A stretch of DNA of 64,000 nucleotides, taken from Lineus longissimus (taxonomy: Eukaryota; Nemertea; Pilidiophora; Heteronemertea; Lineidae). The notes beneath the pieces were generated by a model. It ran no database searches, was not told the origin of the DNA, and saw nothing but the letters and a program-made list of their open reading frames with translations. The stretch spans positions 4,716,501 to 4,780,500 of the forward strand of contig NC_088313.1 in the NCBI RefSeq assembly GCF_910592395.1, read 5' to 3'. Shown one piece after another: positions 1 through 12,500 of the stretch. The position numbers were made by a program, and so were the translations under genes. Each line of letters starts with the position of its first letter. The stretch's first letter is position 1.

Positions 1-300
1 GCATCTCTGTTAGGAGGACACCCTCTCTATAAGGGACACTTAGTTTGGTCCCAAATTTCCACTCACTTTGACCCCTAATCAGGGGGACTATAGCCAGGAG
101 CAGAGGGGCTAATTTGGCCTTCTTCAGGTGACTCATATACACAGTAAGAGTCCTGGGTCATGTCAGATGGAGCACTAAATATATTCATCGTACAAGCGTG
201 AATCATTTTGACGTACTGTGAGACGTGAGAGACCTCTAGTGGCGAATTCGTGTTACTTTATCTTGCCTGCCTAACCGCTGCCTATATTGTCCCTTCAAGG
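1..300. repeat. Fragment of TA-type MITE (1-87) joined to a 'GGGACTATAGC' MITE copy (about 88-298)
   Basis: Positions 1-87 are a decayed piece of the family with CTCTCTATTAAGGACACC ends (see 4565-4742). About 88-298 is a 210-bp element starting GGGGACTATAGCCAGGAG and ending TATATTGTCCCTT; the ends are imperfect inverted repeats. Other copies: 14749-14971, 18569-18765, 40538-40752, and a reversed partial one at 2459-2560. Intronic in attractin. Confidence 0.75.
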
Positions 301-379
301 ACAAAACTTTTCAGTCCAGAGGTTGTCCTTATTAGAGAGGTTCTACTAATATATGACAACATGTTGTTATTATTTCCAG

Positions 380-563
380 ATGACCAGAAGTGGAGTCTTG
401 CTCAAACCACTGGCGCTATTGTGAAAGGAGGCTACGCCCACTCCAGTGTTTACGACCTCACCACCGAGGCATTCTATGTTCACGCTGGTTACCTCTCGGG
501 TAGTACCAACCACTATGTCCTGGCAGATACACTTTACTCCTATCAGCCAAAAAAGCGGAAATG
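380..563 (+). CDS. ATRN: Attractin exon: kelch-repeat segment
   Basis: Acceptor TTTCCAG at 373-379, donor GTAAGT from 564. The translation contains GGYAHSSVYD and a YQPKKRKW end, typical of a kelch blade. It ends in phase 2, with the split Trp codon completed by exon 1895-2049. Confidence 0.88.
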
Positions 564-3500
564 GTAAGTTTTTTTTGCCAGATTCGTTACTCAGTCCTAG
601 GAAAACCGCAACCATAAAGCAGTCCATTGCAAGCAAACTTGACCTAGAAACATGTTACTCAGTCCTAGGAAAACCGCAACCATAAAGCAGTCCATTGCAA
701 GCAAACTTGACCTAGAAACATGTTACTCAGTCCTAGGAAAACCGCAACCATAAAGCAGTCCATTGCAAGCCAACTTGACCTGGAAACATGTTACTCAGTC
801 CTAGGAAAACCGCAACCATAAAGCAGTCCATTGCAAGCAAACTTGACCTAGAAACATGTTACTCAGTCCTAGGAAAACTGCAACCATAAAGCAGTATATT
901 GCAAGCAAACTTGACCTAGAAACATATGCATAGCTTCGTCTTGGCAGTGCTGATTTCGAGCTACTGGAATTCAGTAGGTTGATCTAGTTTCGGTTGACCA
1001 GACTACCTGTGTGTGCTCCAATGCCTCATGCCAACAGTGGTGTGATCAAGTCAGCATGTGACGGGGACAGACTGCTGTTGAAACTTCCTATGACAGTACT
1101 GTTACTCTTTCTTCTCTAATTTCAAGTTCAATACATGTAGTTCTTCTACTTGCATTCCTCATTCAACAAGGATGAGAGAAACTACCAGTTTTTGGAGGAT
1201 TTCCGTGTACCCCCTTCTAAAAAGAGCCTGACGGTCAATATTCTTGCTTTCATGATTGCATGCCATGTACAAATCCTCAAAGACTGTTCTTAAAGTTCTG
1301 CATCAAATCAAGTTTGATCGAAATTGAAGCACTAAGTCCAGAGATATAGCAAATTAACTGTTTTGTTTACATGTTATGTCACAGCCTTGGTTTGGTTTCT
1401 AAGTAAGGTCAGCAGAAATCGGAAGCTCTAAGACACAGCTCTCAATAGAATAGCTCAGGGCCTGGTCACACAGTTGGTGTTAGCAGCTAAATATTGGCAT
1501 TATTCCCAGCGCTAATATTGGACAGAAGAAGATACGCTTAGTGGAGCTAATAAATTCAATGCTGGTGTTTATCTCTAATGCTGATTGAGCAACTACGTGT
1601 AGGCCCAAAAGTATTTTGTGATGTGCATTCTTAACATTGTTCATATTGTTTCCAGGACGATTCTACACAGCAGTGGCCAGGTCAAGTATCTCCACAGCAT
1701 CTTGAGCAACTGGGGTCCAAGTCTCAAAAGTATTCGGTGGTGTGCATTCTAATTCCTTTGTAATATTGTTTCCAGGACGATTCTGCACAGTAGTGGCCAG
1801 TTCAAGTATCTCCACAGCATCTTGAGCAACTGGGCCCAAGTCTCAAAAGTATTCGGTGGTGTGCATTCTAATTCCTTTGTAATATTTTTTCCAGGACAAT
1901 TCTGCACAGCAGTGGCCAGTTTAAGTATCTCCACAGCGCTGCAATGATCGGTGATGTGATGCTGGTCTACGGAGGCAACCCACACAATGACACGCACAAA
2001 AGCTCTGGAGCAAAATGTTACTCAAGTGATTTCATGGCGTATGACATAAGTGAGTACGGCTTTTGGGTAACAAGTTATTAAAAGATGTATTACATAACCA
2101 TAATTATTGTTGTGTCAACACACTAACTCTTGACGAAGATTGTTTTTGTCTGACCAGGATGTTAACCCCTTAACTGACACCGTCGCCGAATTGCGACGAG
2201 TGCCTATGCGTTATTTACCATTGAGTTTCATTGAAAAGAACGTCTGCTATGCAGTTTCCCCGCTTACTGATAGATGTCGTAAAGGTGATCGTTTCTACGG
2301 CGGTTTTGAGTAATCTTACTCTTCTTGGTTTCAAGCTACAGTCTTTTAAAAACAGCTTATCGGAAAATTTTTAAAAATATTCGACAGTTAAAGGGTTACA
2401 AGGTCTTTTGTGATAAGATGTTGAAACAACAATGATCTGTAAAGTAGTTTCTCATCGATTTAAAGGGACAATGTAGGCAGCCAAGATAAAGTTACACAAA
2501 GTCGCCAATAGGGGTCTCTCACATCTGACAGTACGTTGAAGTGATTCACGCTTGTCCTTAATAGAGAGGTGTCCGCTAAGTGAGGTTCCACTATACATCA
2601 ATTAAGTTTACATTCTCAAAGAATTCTATTCATATCAGTTATCATTTCTGTCTTTCAGAATGTGATAAGTGGCACTTTCTTCCCAATCCTAAACTCCCTC
2701 AAGATGTCTCCCGGTTTGGTCACACGGCTGATGTCTACCAGGGAAAGTGAGTAAAAAATGTACTTTGTTATTAAAGTGAACTTCATACGAGCAACACAAT
2801 GCCCTTACTGCGCCTCAGTGGGTATCAAATCAATTGATGCATCATCAAGTCATATGCAAGTTTCTGGTCGGAACCCCGAACCTTGCTAGCTATATTGTCC
2901 ACATGTTCTTCAGGCCGAATTTAGCGTACTGATCTTCACTGGACTTGAAAACAGGAAATAAAAAGGTTCATTTTCACCACCCGAGAAAATGTAAAAAGCA
3001 GGCTGAATCATTGGTGTGCGAAATCCCCTTAAACTTGTTTCAAAATTATTTGACAGATTTGAAAAGTGGGCAGAAGGATACATAAGGTTAATCTTTATTC
3101 AGTGCTTTTCAGCAATATTCTTAACGTTGTTTATGCTCAGTGTTTTTGGTCTTTTTTCAGGACAAGCCGACAGATGTATGTATTTGGTGGTTTCAATGGG
3201 GTCATGCTGAACGATGTCCTGGTATATACCCCAGGTAAGCTTGCTTATTATTTTTTATTTATTTATGGAAGTCAGCATGACAAGTCTGTCAATATTATTG
3301 ATAAAAATTCTAAAATACCTTGGTAACGTTAAGTCAACTTTTAAATGGAAAATGCATAAGCCTCGTTCTGAGAGCGGAGTGTTTTGGACACGCAACCAAG
3401 ATGCTCTACCAAAGTTCCCTCGGGTTGCACTAAAATGTGGAAACCATGCACACAGCTCACTTCAGAAGTTTGAGGCTCTCAAAACACTGCTTCAAACACA

Positions 3501-6500
3501 AATCAGCCAAGGAAGCATCAACCACCCTAAGTTTTTTAATGAGCACTACACATATTTGCTTAGAAAAACGCTCCAAATAGCCCATTTGCGCGGATTTTAG
3601 CATCACTTGAGCGAGCCGATCCGGACTTCCTATACGCGCTGCCGTAACATAATGTAAACAACGGCGCTACCGGCGCTCCGGGCAGGCGATGGATGGAATT
3701 TGCAAAATTCGCACATATTCAAGTTATTTCGTGGCCTATCTTTTTAAGTTTGAGGTATTTTAGAATAGAAATTGAACCCTCGGCTTCGGACCTTGGTATA
3801 GTTACCAAGACACTCTCGGGTGGAGCTAAAATTTCGTCCAAACCCTCGCCTATCGGCTCGGGTTTGGACTGTATTTTAGCTCCACCCGAGAGTGTCTTGG
3901 TAACTCAACCAAGGTCCTCCGCCTCGGGTTCAATTCCTTAATTTAAGGTGCTTCAGTTAAACATTTGAACAACACACAGGGTGAATTCAACTTGAATCGT
4001 AGCATCTCAAAAGGTTGATGTCGTGTGATAAAGAAGAGATAATGGCAATGGTCTAGTGACTCGGGTGTATAGGCTATAGGTGTCAAAGGGTCCTTGGTAC
4101 AAACCCCACTGTCAGCGTGAAACTCTGGGTGGGTCTCTTTGTATGTCTTGCCTCCCTTCCCCAGGAGAAACCAATTCAAGATAAACAAAGTCAGAATTAT
4201 TGGCTGTTCTCCTCTTTAATTTCTAATGAAACTTTCATATCAATTTCCAGGCAACTGCCACCTATATGTCACTGAAGAAACATGTCTCGCAGCCCTCCCC
4301 GGCCAGAGCTGCGTGTGGGTCCAAGACCAGGGGTGCATGACCAAGACAGAGGCTCATGAACTCATTGGGAAGTCCATCACTCTTGATGATGTCAGTGAAC
4401 GCACGTGTACACCACACAAAGGTAAAGCCAGATATTAACCCTTTGGCTGCGGCAGCCATTTTCAGCCAGCGCCGCCATGCGCTGACAGGTGTACCAATAA
4501 TAAACACTGGAGCTAACTTTTAACTGAACGGTCGAAACCGTTCGAAAGTGTCACCATCAACATACAGTAGAACCTCTCTATTAAGGACACCCTCGGGACT
4601 GACAAGTGTTGTCCTTAATACAGGGGTGTACTGATTAGAGAGGTCAAATTGAATGGAAACACCCAATTTGGGACCACGACTAGTGTCCTTGATAGAGAGG
4701 GTGTCCTTAATAGAGAGGTGTCAGCTAAGGGAGGTTATACTGTAATACAACATCGACACACCACACTTCAGAAGGCCAAAGCCAACTTTGGACAATGGCA
4801 TAAGCGACTGTGACCCTTTGTTCCAGGTAAAAGGCATGATTGGTCAGCGCCCAAACGAACTTCGTCGAAAAATCGTCCGTTGAAAATCATTTAACATCAT
4901 CCTCGGGACAACAATGATGGAAAATGAGATGCGTCACTTGATCATGTTGATGACGTCTTATCTCCATTTCGTGAAATGCAATGGGTGTAGCTATTCAGAA
5001 AAGAACTAGTTAACTTTCTTGATAGAAATTAAGCTTGTTTTGACGTCTGATGATATTTTGTTTGCAGAGGACCTCAGTGACATCTGCCAGTATAGCACAT
5101 GCCCTAGTTGTGTGACTACCACTTATCAATGTAACTGGTGCGACAGCCGGTGTTCCCATACGAAATGCAACAAGGATGAGGTGAGTTGGAGAAGATTCCA
5201 AATTGTTTGCTGCAACAGAAATCTTCCTTGAAGGCCCACGGAGGTGTGGATTTGAAGTCTCCAGAGGAGCATCAAGCTACCGATAGGAATCAAGATTGAA
5301 AACCTGTAGATGAAATAAAATTTTTAACTTTTAACTTTTCTGATCATAGCACTGTTCATTTTCAGGTGAAGACACTTGAGCAATGCCCAGCAAATGTCAG
5401 CCACAACTGCAGTATGCTGCACCAGTGCTCAGCCTGCCAGATAGAAAAGAACTGCAAGTGGGGCCACAAAGAAAAAAGCTGCATCTATGTCGGTCAGTAT
5501 AATTCTTTTTCCGCATTCGGGTCTTAGTGAGAGTAACATTATTTAAATCCATGGGTCTAGACAACATTAACTGTTCACTGCAGGTCTTTGTCGTAAGCCC
5601 AGATGACTGCACATCTGCTTCAATTTTGTTGTCAGATCACATACACTGTGTCTGCCGTGCACACCCAGTACATTCCACACCTTAATAATAATAATACAGT
5701 GGAACCCCGGTAACACGACCACTCATGGGACCGTGGTCGGAGTGGTCGTGTTACCGGGGTGGTCGCGTTACCGGGTTGGGAATCCCCAGACGAAATACAT
5801 GATTATTTTTCCCGCCAAAATTGCCGACTGCATGGCGTGTGTACGCTGTACTACCATAGCAACGCTGCCTGATTGAGATGATGCACGCTCCAAAGTTCTG
5901 TTATCATGCCTCGCAAGAACAGTTCGTCGATAAAATTACATGTTACATTCTCAGAATGAGTTAGAAAAGGTAATTTTGTAACTCATTTTATCCACAAAGT
6001 TTCATTATCTGCCCGACGTGACGCATTTGCGGGCAATTTGGTGAATCATCCTCCATGTACCCGACTGTTTGTGACGATTGAAGTAAACTTGTCGTATGAT
6101 TCCACGTGAATGATGAGTTGAGTAATGCTACAGTTTTAATCAAATCTATTTTCAGTCAAAATATTTAAAGAAATATAAAATGATACTGTAGTAAATCAAC
6201 CAAGTTCTCCATATCATAAAACATTCAAACGTCTCGCAAGCTTGTTATTGTCATAAGTGTGGTCTTCAAACTACCCGCCGTTTATTATAAGTTCATATGC
6301 AAATCACGTAAATCACATGATTTTGCTGCTGCTGCTGAGTGCGCATGTCTGGTACTGAACTGGCTCAGTGATGAAAACAAACCATGAAAACGTTAGAAAA
6401 AGGAAGTTTATTTATTCATTTACACTTATACAATTGATCATACCTGCAAAATCACATTGTATTTTTTGTTTTCATATGTATTCCCATGGCCATTGTCCCC

Positions 6501-9500
6501 GTCTCAACAAAGCTTGGCAGCGAGGTGCTAATTACTATGCCGCGGTCGCGACCGATTACGGCAATTAGGCCTGGTGGTCGGGTTAGCGGGGTTGATTTTC
6601 AGTTTGGGACCGGCCAAGCCAGTGGTCGCGGTCGGGGTACCGGGGTGGTCGTCTTAGCGGGGGTCTCTTAATGGTAATTAGAGAGGAAACCATTCGGGAC
6701 CGGAGAATCGTGGTCGCGTTAGCGGGGTGGTCGCGTTACCGGGGTGGTCGCCAACCGGGGTTCCACTGTAATAATAATAATATTCATTAAATTAGAGTGC
6801 TACAATAACGAATAAAATCATTTCCTAAGCACTTTACAAAAGATAATATATATATAAAGACGTAAAATAAGTGTGACAGAAATAGAAGAAGTAGATTTTA
6901 GTACATTATAAAATACAATTTTTGATAAAAAAGTTTACTAGACATTACTAAAACATTTTATAAAAAATTGTCTGCTGGTGTGCTCCATCTTTTTAAGTTT
7001 TCGAAGTTCATATCGTGTTTTCAGTAACACCTTGGGTGCCCAATGACGCAACTCTATGTCATCAATCCCCAACTATTCGGTGCTTCTTGACGTCGATCCT
7101 CATTGTCAGACAGGCGGTCCAATCAACTGTGCCAGTCTTTTCCTTGAAACGATGTAAAATACGCAAACTTCATCTGATCAGCTAACCCTCAACCTACAGG
7201 TTTTCCTTACTTCATCATTCTCTGTGTGGATTGAAGAAATGGGGAGGGTTTGGGGTTCCGTTGGGGAATGAGGATATTTTGTGAAAGTTCACCCTGTTTG
7301 AAGATAATTTCGAAGATAACAGACACACTCTCCTCAAGGAAATAAACTTCTTCTTTTCCGAAAACTTGATTTCTGATTCTCAATTCTTATTCCTCAATTT
7401 GAATCGAGCCATTTCTATTTCATTTTATCAGTTACAAAAATGTAGATAATGACACCTACTGTATTCCTTTTGCAGCCAAGGATGACCATTATAATGACAT
7501 CGAGCTGCTTCTCGAGCTTGAAACCAACACCTTACAAGGTGATGGCACTGCCCTCTATCTGATACTCACTTGAACTACACCAAACAGGCCTGTCGTTGGG
7601 TTTCATGACTTGTCCAATCCACCTTATTTTACTAATAAGTGTTTTTTGAGGGTTGTCCATAGGCCCAACCATTTTGGCTGGAAAACTTGAATTCCTAAAG
7701 CAATCGGAACTCTTTCAAAACAAAGCGAATACCAATTTCGAGGGTGGGAGTCTGTTCTTTGTTTTACAGAGAACAGCCTCCCAGGCTTTAAATGGGCATT
7801 CACCTCATTTTGCAGGAGTTCTAATGGCTTTAGGATTTCAAGCTCCAGCCAAAATGGTGGTCCCCATGGTCATCCCTTTACATATACTTGGGTTTGTCAA
7901 AGTAACTGTACCATTGCCAAGAAATCCTAAAAACATATTGATTTTTAGCTTGATAAAATTTCTCTTTATCACGAGCAAAAAGCATTAACTTTGTAAACAT
8001 ATCGTATTGTCACATGAGGTGTAGTTCCTCAGTACACTGACAGACGGAGGTGCCCTGAAAATCTCAGCTGACGTACATACCAGACTTTCTTCGAGGTCAT
8101 TTTTGGAGAGAAATGAAATCACATAACCATTTTGAAATTTGCCTTTGAGAGTGCAAGCTGAATAGTACCAAGGTGGTGTTGTGGCGATTTCGCTTCTAGA
8201 AACGTACAGACGGGCCTGATCTGGTGTATTAAGAATAGACTTGTTTGGTTCTACTCGCAATTTCCTCTTAAGAGAAAGATGTTGTGCTATGAATTTGAAC
8301 AAAACAAGTCTAGATCTGTCGTGAAAATGTGTTAAGGTTATCTGAAGCAGACTTCTAGCTCATTCCCTCGACTCTTTCTCGAGTCAGAATTCGATCCCAT
8401 TTTATAGTAAAATATCATACCATTGCTTTGATGGAAATTTGCACGACAAAATATGAATGAGTCAAAATTCACTAAGGGTTGACATAGGTACCACCATTTT
8501 GGCTAGAACTTGAAATCCTAATGCAGTTCCAGTAGAACCTCTCTATCAAGGGTAACCCCTCGGGACTGACGAGTGCTGTCCTTAATAGAGCGGTGTCCTG
8601 ATTAGAGAGGTCAAATTGAATGGAAACTCCCAATTTGGGACCAAAACTAGTGTCCTTAATAGAGAGGTTGTCCTTAATAGAGAGGTGTCCGCTAATTGAA
8701 GTTCCACTGTATAAGTCTTTCCACATGTTCAAAACGAAGTGAATGACTATTTGAAGGGTTGGAGTTCTTTGTTTTCCAGGTAAGAGCCTCCCAGGCTTCA
8801 AATGGGCATTCGCTTCCCTTTTGAAGGTGTTCTGTTGATTTCGGATTTCAAGCTCTAGCCAAAATTGTGATGCCTGTAGTCAACACTCAGTGCGCGCCCC
8901 TATTCGAACTAGAATCTGTCTTCACGCATGCTAAGTCTTAGCTAATGCATGTTTATTGATATTTATTTGTTTCCGCAATTGACAATTGTCATGCTGTTAT
9001 CAAGTAGGTAGCGCCCCCTTCCACTAATCAGCAAGGGCCAATCTGTACTGATGATGTTGATGATGCAACCTCGCTATCTTTGTGCAGACATTTAACAACC
9101 CTGTTGATGACTAGCTTTCGTTTCAGTGTGTTGTTATGTTACGTTCTGCTGTGTTCATATATTATATTATGTTATGTTACTATTATGTTATGTTATGCTA
9201 TTACTTGCCTTCCTAAACTTACCAACACAGGGTACTGGGTTAGAAGTAAAGTTTGTTTATTATTAAAAGTGTCACCCCTAATGAAAGGGCCAGCCAGGTT
9301 TGGCTTGCAAGAAGATCTTTACTCCCAGACTCCTATCTCTAATGCAAGGCGCCTGGCAAGAAGGCAGTTAGTACCCATTTACTAGTATAGTTTGCGGCTA
9401 ACCAATTGTCCATTTTGTAACGAGTTACCCACGGGCTTGGAACCTTCGACCTTCCATTCACGAGGCAGAAACCTCAAACACTTTCACAGTAATGATTGTC

Positions 9501-12500
9501 TGACCTCTTTGGATGAAAAAGACACTTAGATTTGGCGATTCCTTATCTGAATAATCTGTTCCTATTTTAGGTCTTATAGAATATTAGTTGATGTCATCTG
9601 CTTACTTTAGTTGTCTGAACACTGAGTTGACGTCATCTACTTACTCTGGTTGTCTAAACACTGAATTGACGTCATCTACTTGCTCTAGTTGTCTGAACAC
9701 TTGAGTTGACGTCACCTACTTTACTCTAGTTATCTGAACACTGAGTTGACATCATCTACTCACTAGTTGTCTGAACACTAGGTTGACGTCACCTTCTTAC
9801 TCTAGTTGTCTGAACATTAAGTTGACGTCACCTACTTTACTCTAGTTGTCTGAACACTGAGTTGACATCATCTACTTGCTCTAGTTGTCTGAACACTGAG
9901 TTGACGTCATCTACTTACTCTAGTTGTCTGAACACTGAGTTGACGTCATCTACTTACTCTAGTTGTCTAAACACTGAGTTGACGTCATCTACTTACTCTA
10001 GTTGTCTGAACACTGTGTTGACATCATCTACTTACTCTAGTTGTCTGAACACTGAGTTGACGTCATCTACTTACTCTAGTTGTCTGAACACTGAGTTGAC
10101 GTCATCTACTTACTCTAGTTGTCTGAACACTGAGTTGACGTCATCTACTTACTCTAGTTGTCTGAACACTGAGTTGACGTCATCTACTTGCTCTAGTTGT
10201 CTGAACACTGAGTTGACGTCATCTACTTACTCTAGTTGTCTGAACACTAAACAGAGGCCCGTATTCTCTACATAAGGGACGATACTTTGCTTTACCCTCT
10301 GCCTTTAAGGGATTTTTAGCCTTTCGAGGCCTTCCTGCACTATTAGTGAGATCATTTTACTACTTGTATGATCATTTAGATTGGCCCACTCATGACACAA
10401 GGTCCCGGTTCCCTTCAATAAAGAATGATTTCTTACTCTATCCAGGTGAAGGCAGTGGTATAAAACTTGATAAAACTTATAGTCAAACCTGCCCACCAAG
10501 CTGTGAGGTTAACACAGGATGTGAAGCCTGTACTAATGCCGGTTGTATGTGGTGTGCCAGCCAGGGGACTTGCGTGGGCTCAAATGCCTATGTGGCTACC
10601 TTCCCCTATGGCCAGTGCTTGGAGTGGACGACGCTGATCTCGAAGTGCTCTGGTAAGTTATGCCTACCCTTTTCATGTTTCAGTGTCTTAGACGTCATAT
10701 CGTTATGTCATATTACCCGATTTTCACAGGGAATTGTGTCGTCACCCTGGCTAATGAGACAGCAATAGCGTTGTTTTTAGAGGTACATGTAGTTATGGTA
10801 CACATGTATCAGCTCTCCCTTTGTCTGTTTCTTAAATTTGAATTTAAAGGAATTAAACCCAATGCATTGGGAATTTGTTCACTGAGATGCCGCATACCTC
10901 ACTGGCGACTGAATCAGGAGCCTGTAGGGGTCAAAACCTTGTAAAAGTGTTTTTGTGAAAGAGGGAGTAAGATATCCAATCTTGAAGAGACCATGGGATC
11001 ACTGTGCCCACTCTGTGGATCCCTTCTCCTTCTTTAACCCTTTATGGATATTTTATGTTTAACCCCTTACTGACCGGCCTTGATTCTGTGGCCTGTGAGC
11101 TGTAAATGATTTTAGTGAAAGTTAAATGCAATGAATTTTTGAACAGTGTTGATGTTGATTTAAAATTTCTGTCATGTCGGTGCCAATAGGCGGCAGCAGT
11201 TACTTCGTGATGGCTGTACTGTGGTACATTTGCCTTTAAGTATCATCATCTGATTTAAAAGATGAGTAATGCAAATCCCTGGTGATTCAACATGTTCACT
11301 GGTATCATATAAACTCTCTCCAGACACCCGATGTGAGGATGCCAGAATGTGTGAAGACTGCTTGAAGAATCCCATGTGTGGTTGGTGTTCCGATGGCAGT
11401 GACACCGGTCTAGGAAAATGCCACCAGGGCGGCGATAAAGGACCCTACAGCAAGAATACTGGCGGTGTTATGACCCTCAACCAGACCATGTGCCCGAACC
11501 GAAGGTGGCATTTCACCGAGTGTCCCGTTTGCCAGTGTAATGGTCACAGTACTTGCTACCCGGGGACAGATACCTGTGTCAACTGTGTGGATCTCACTCA
11601 AGGTAACAACATTTTGGGAGTGAGCTGAAGACAGTCACTGGACTAATAAGCCCAGAAGATCAATGTACCGGAGCACTATTGATTGATGCCAAGAAAGACT
11701 TTCGGGAAAAATCTGTGCGATCATGACGAATTTGCGACAGACACACAGTGTATAAGTTTGATGTAAAACTGGACACACGCGAGAATATAATTATCATCAT
11801 TATCATTATGATTTCCTCCCAGTTTGATATCGTTTTCAAAATTTCAGGTGACAAGTGTCAGGAATGTCAAGATTGGTATTATGGAACAGCGACCAACGGT
11901 GGCAACTGCACCAGTAAGTTGACTGATTTTCTGACTCCGCCAAACATAATATTAAGCGTATTCTCTGCCTACAGTCCTAATCACAATGGACATCCCTTAA
12001 ATTGCGTCAGTAGCGCATCACTAACTTGCTACCTACCATGTGTGAAATGTCGCGCGCAATCCCCGTGGAACTGAATCACTAGGGTGGTTTACCAGGGACA
12101 TCGATCCGGATCAGACTCGACTGGTCTGCCGTCTAAACGTGCACGGATGTGATCTGGTCTGGTCTGGTCTGGTCTGGTCTGGTCTGGTCTGGTCTGGTCT
12201 GGTCTGGTCTGGTCTGGTCTGGTCTGGTCTGGTCTGGTCTGGTCTGGTTTGATGTACATACTTACATGTACGTCTTTCAGGATGCCGTGAGTGATGTGAT
12301 CTGGTCTGGTCTGGTCTGGTCTGATTTGGTTTGATGTACATACTTACATGTACATCATTCATGACGCTGTGAGTGATGTGATCTGGTCTGGTCTGGTCTG
12401 GTCTGATTTGGTTTGGTACCAAGGAAACAGCCCTATTGTAAAAACATATTAAAAGATAAATCAGTGGGCTACACTTATCATAACTTAGCTCAGATAAGAC

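Noticed and set aside
9862-10275. 137-residue frame of ELTSSTYSSCLNT repeats
   Set aside because: The 39-bp period keeps one frame open automatically. No domain, no clear splice sites, and neighbouring units contain stops; treated as a minisatellite.
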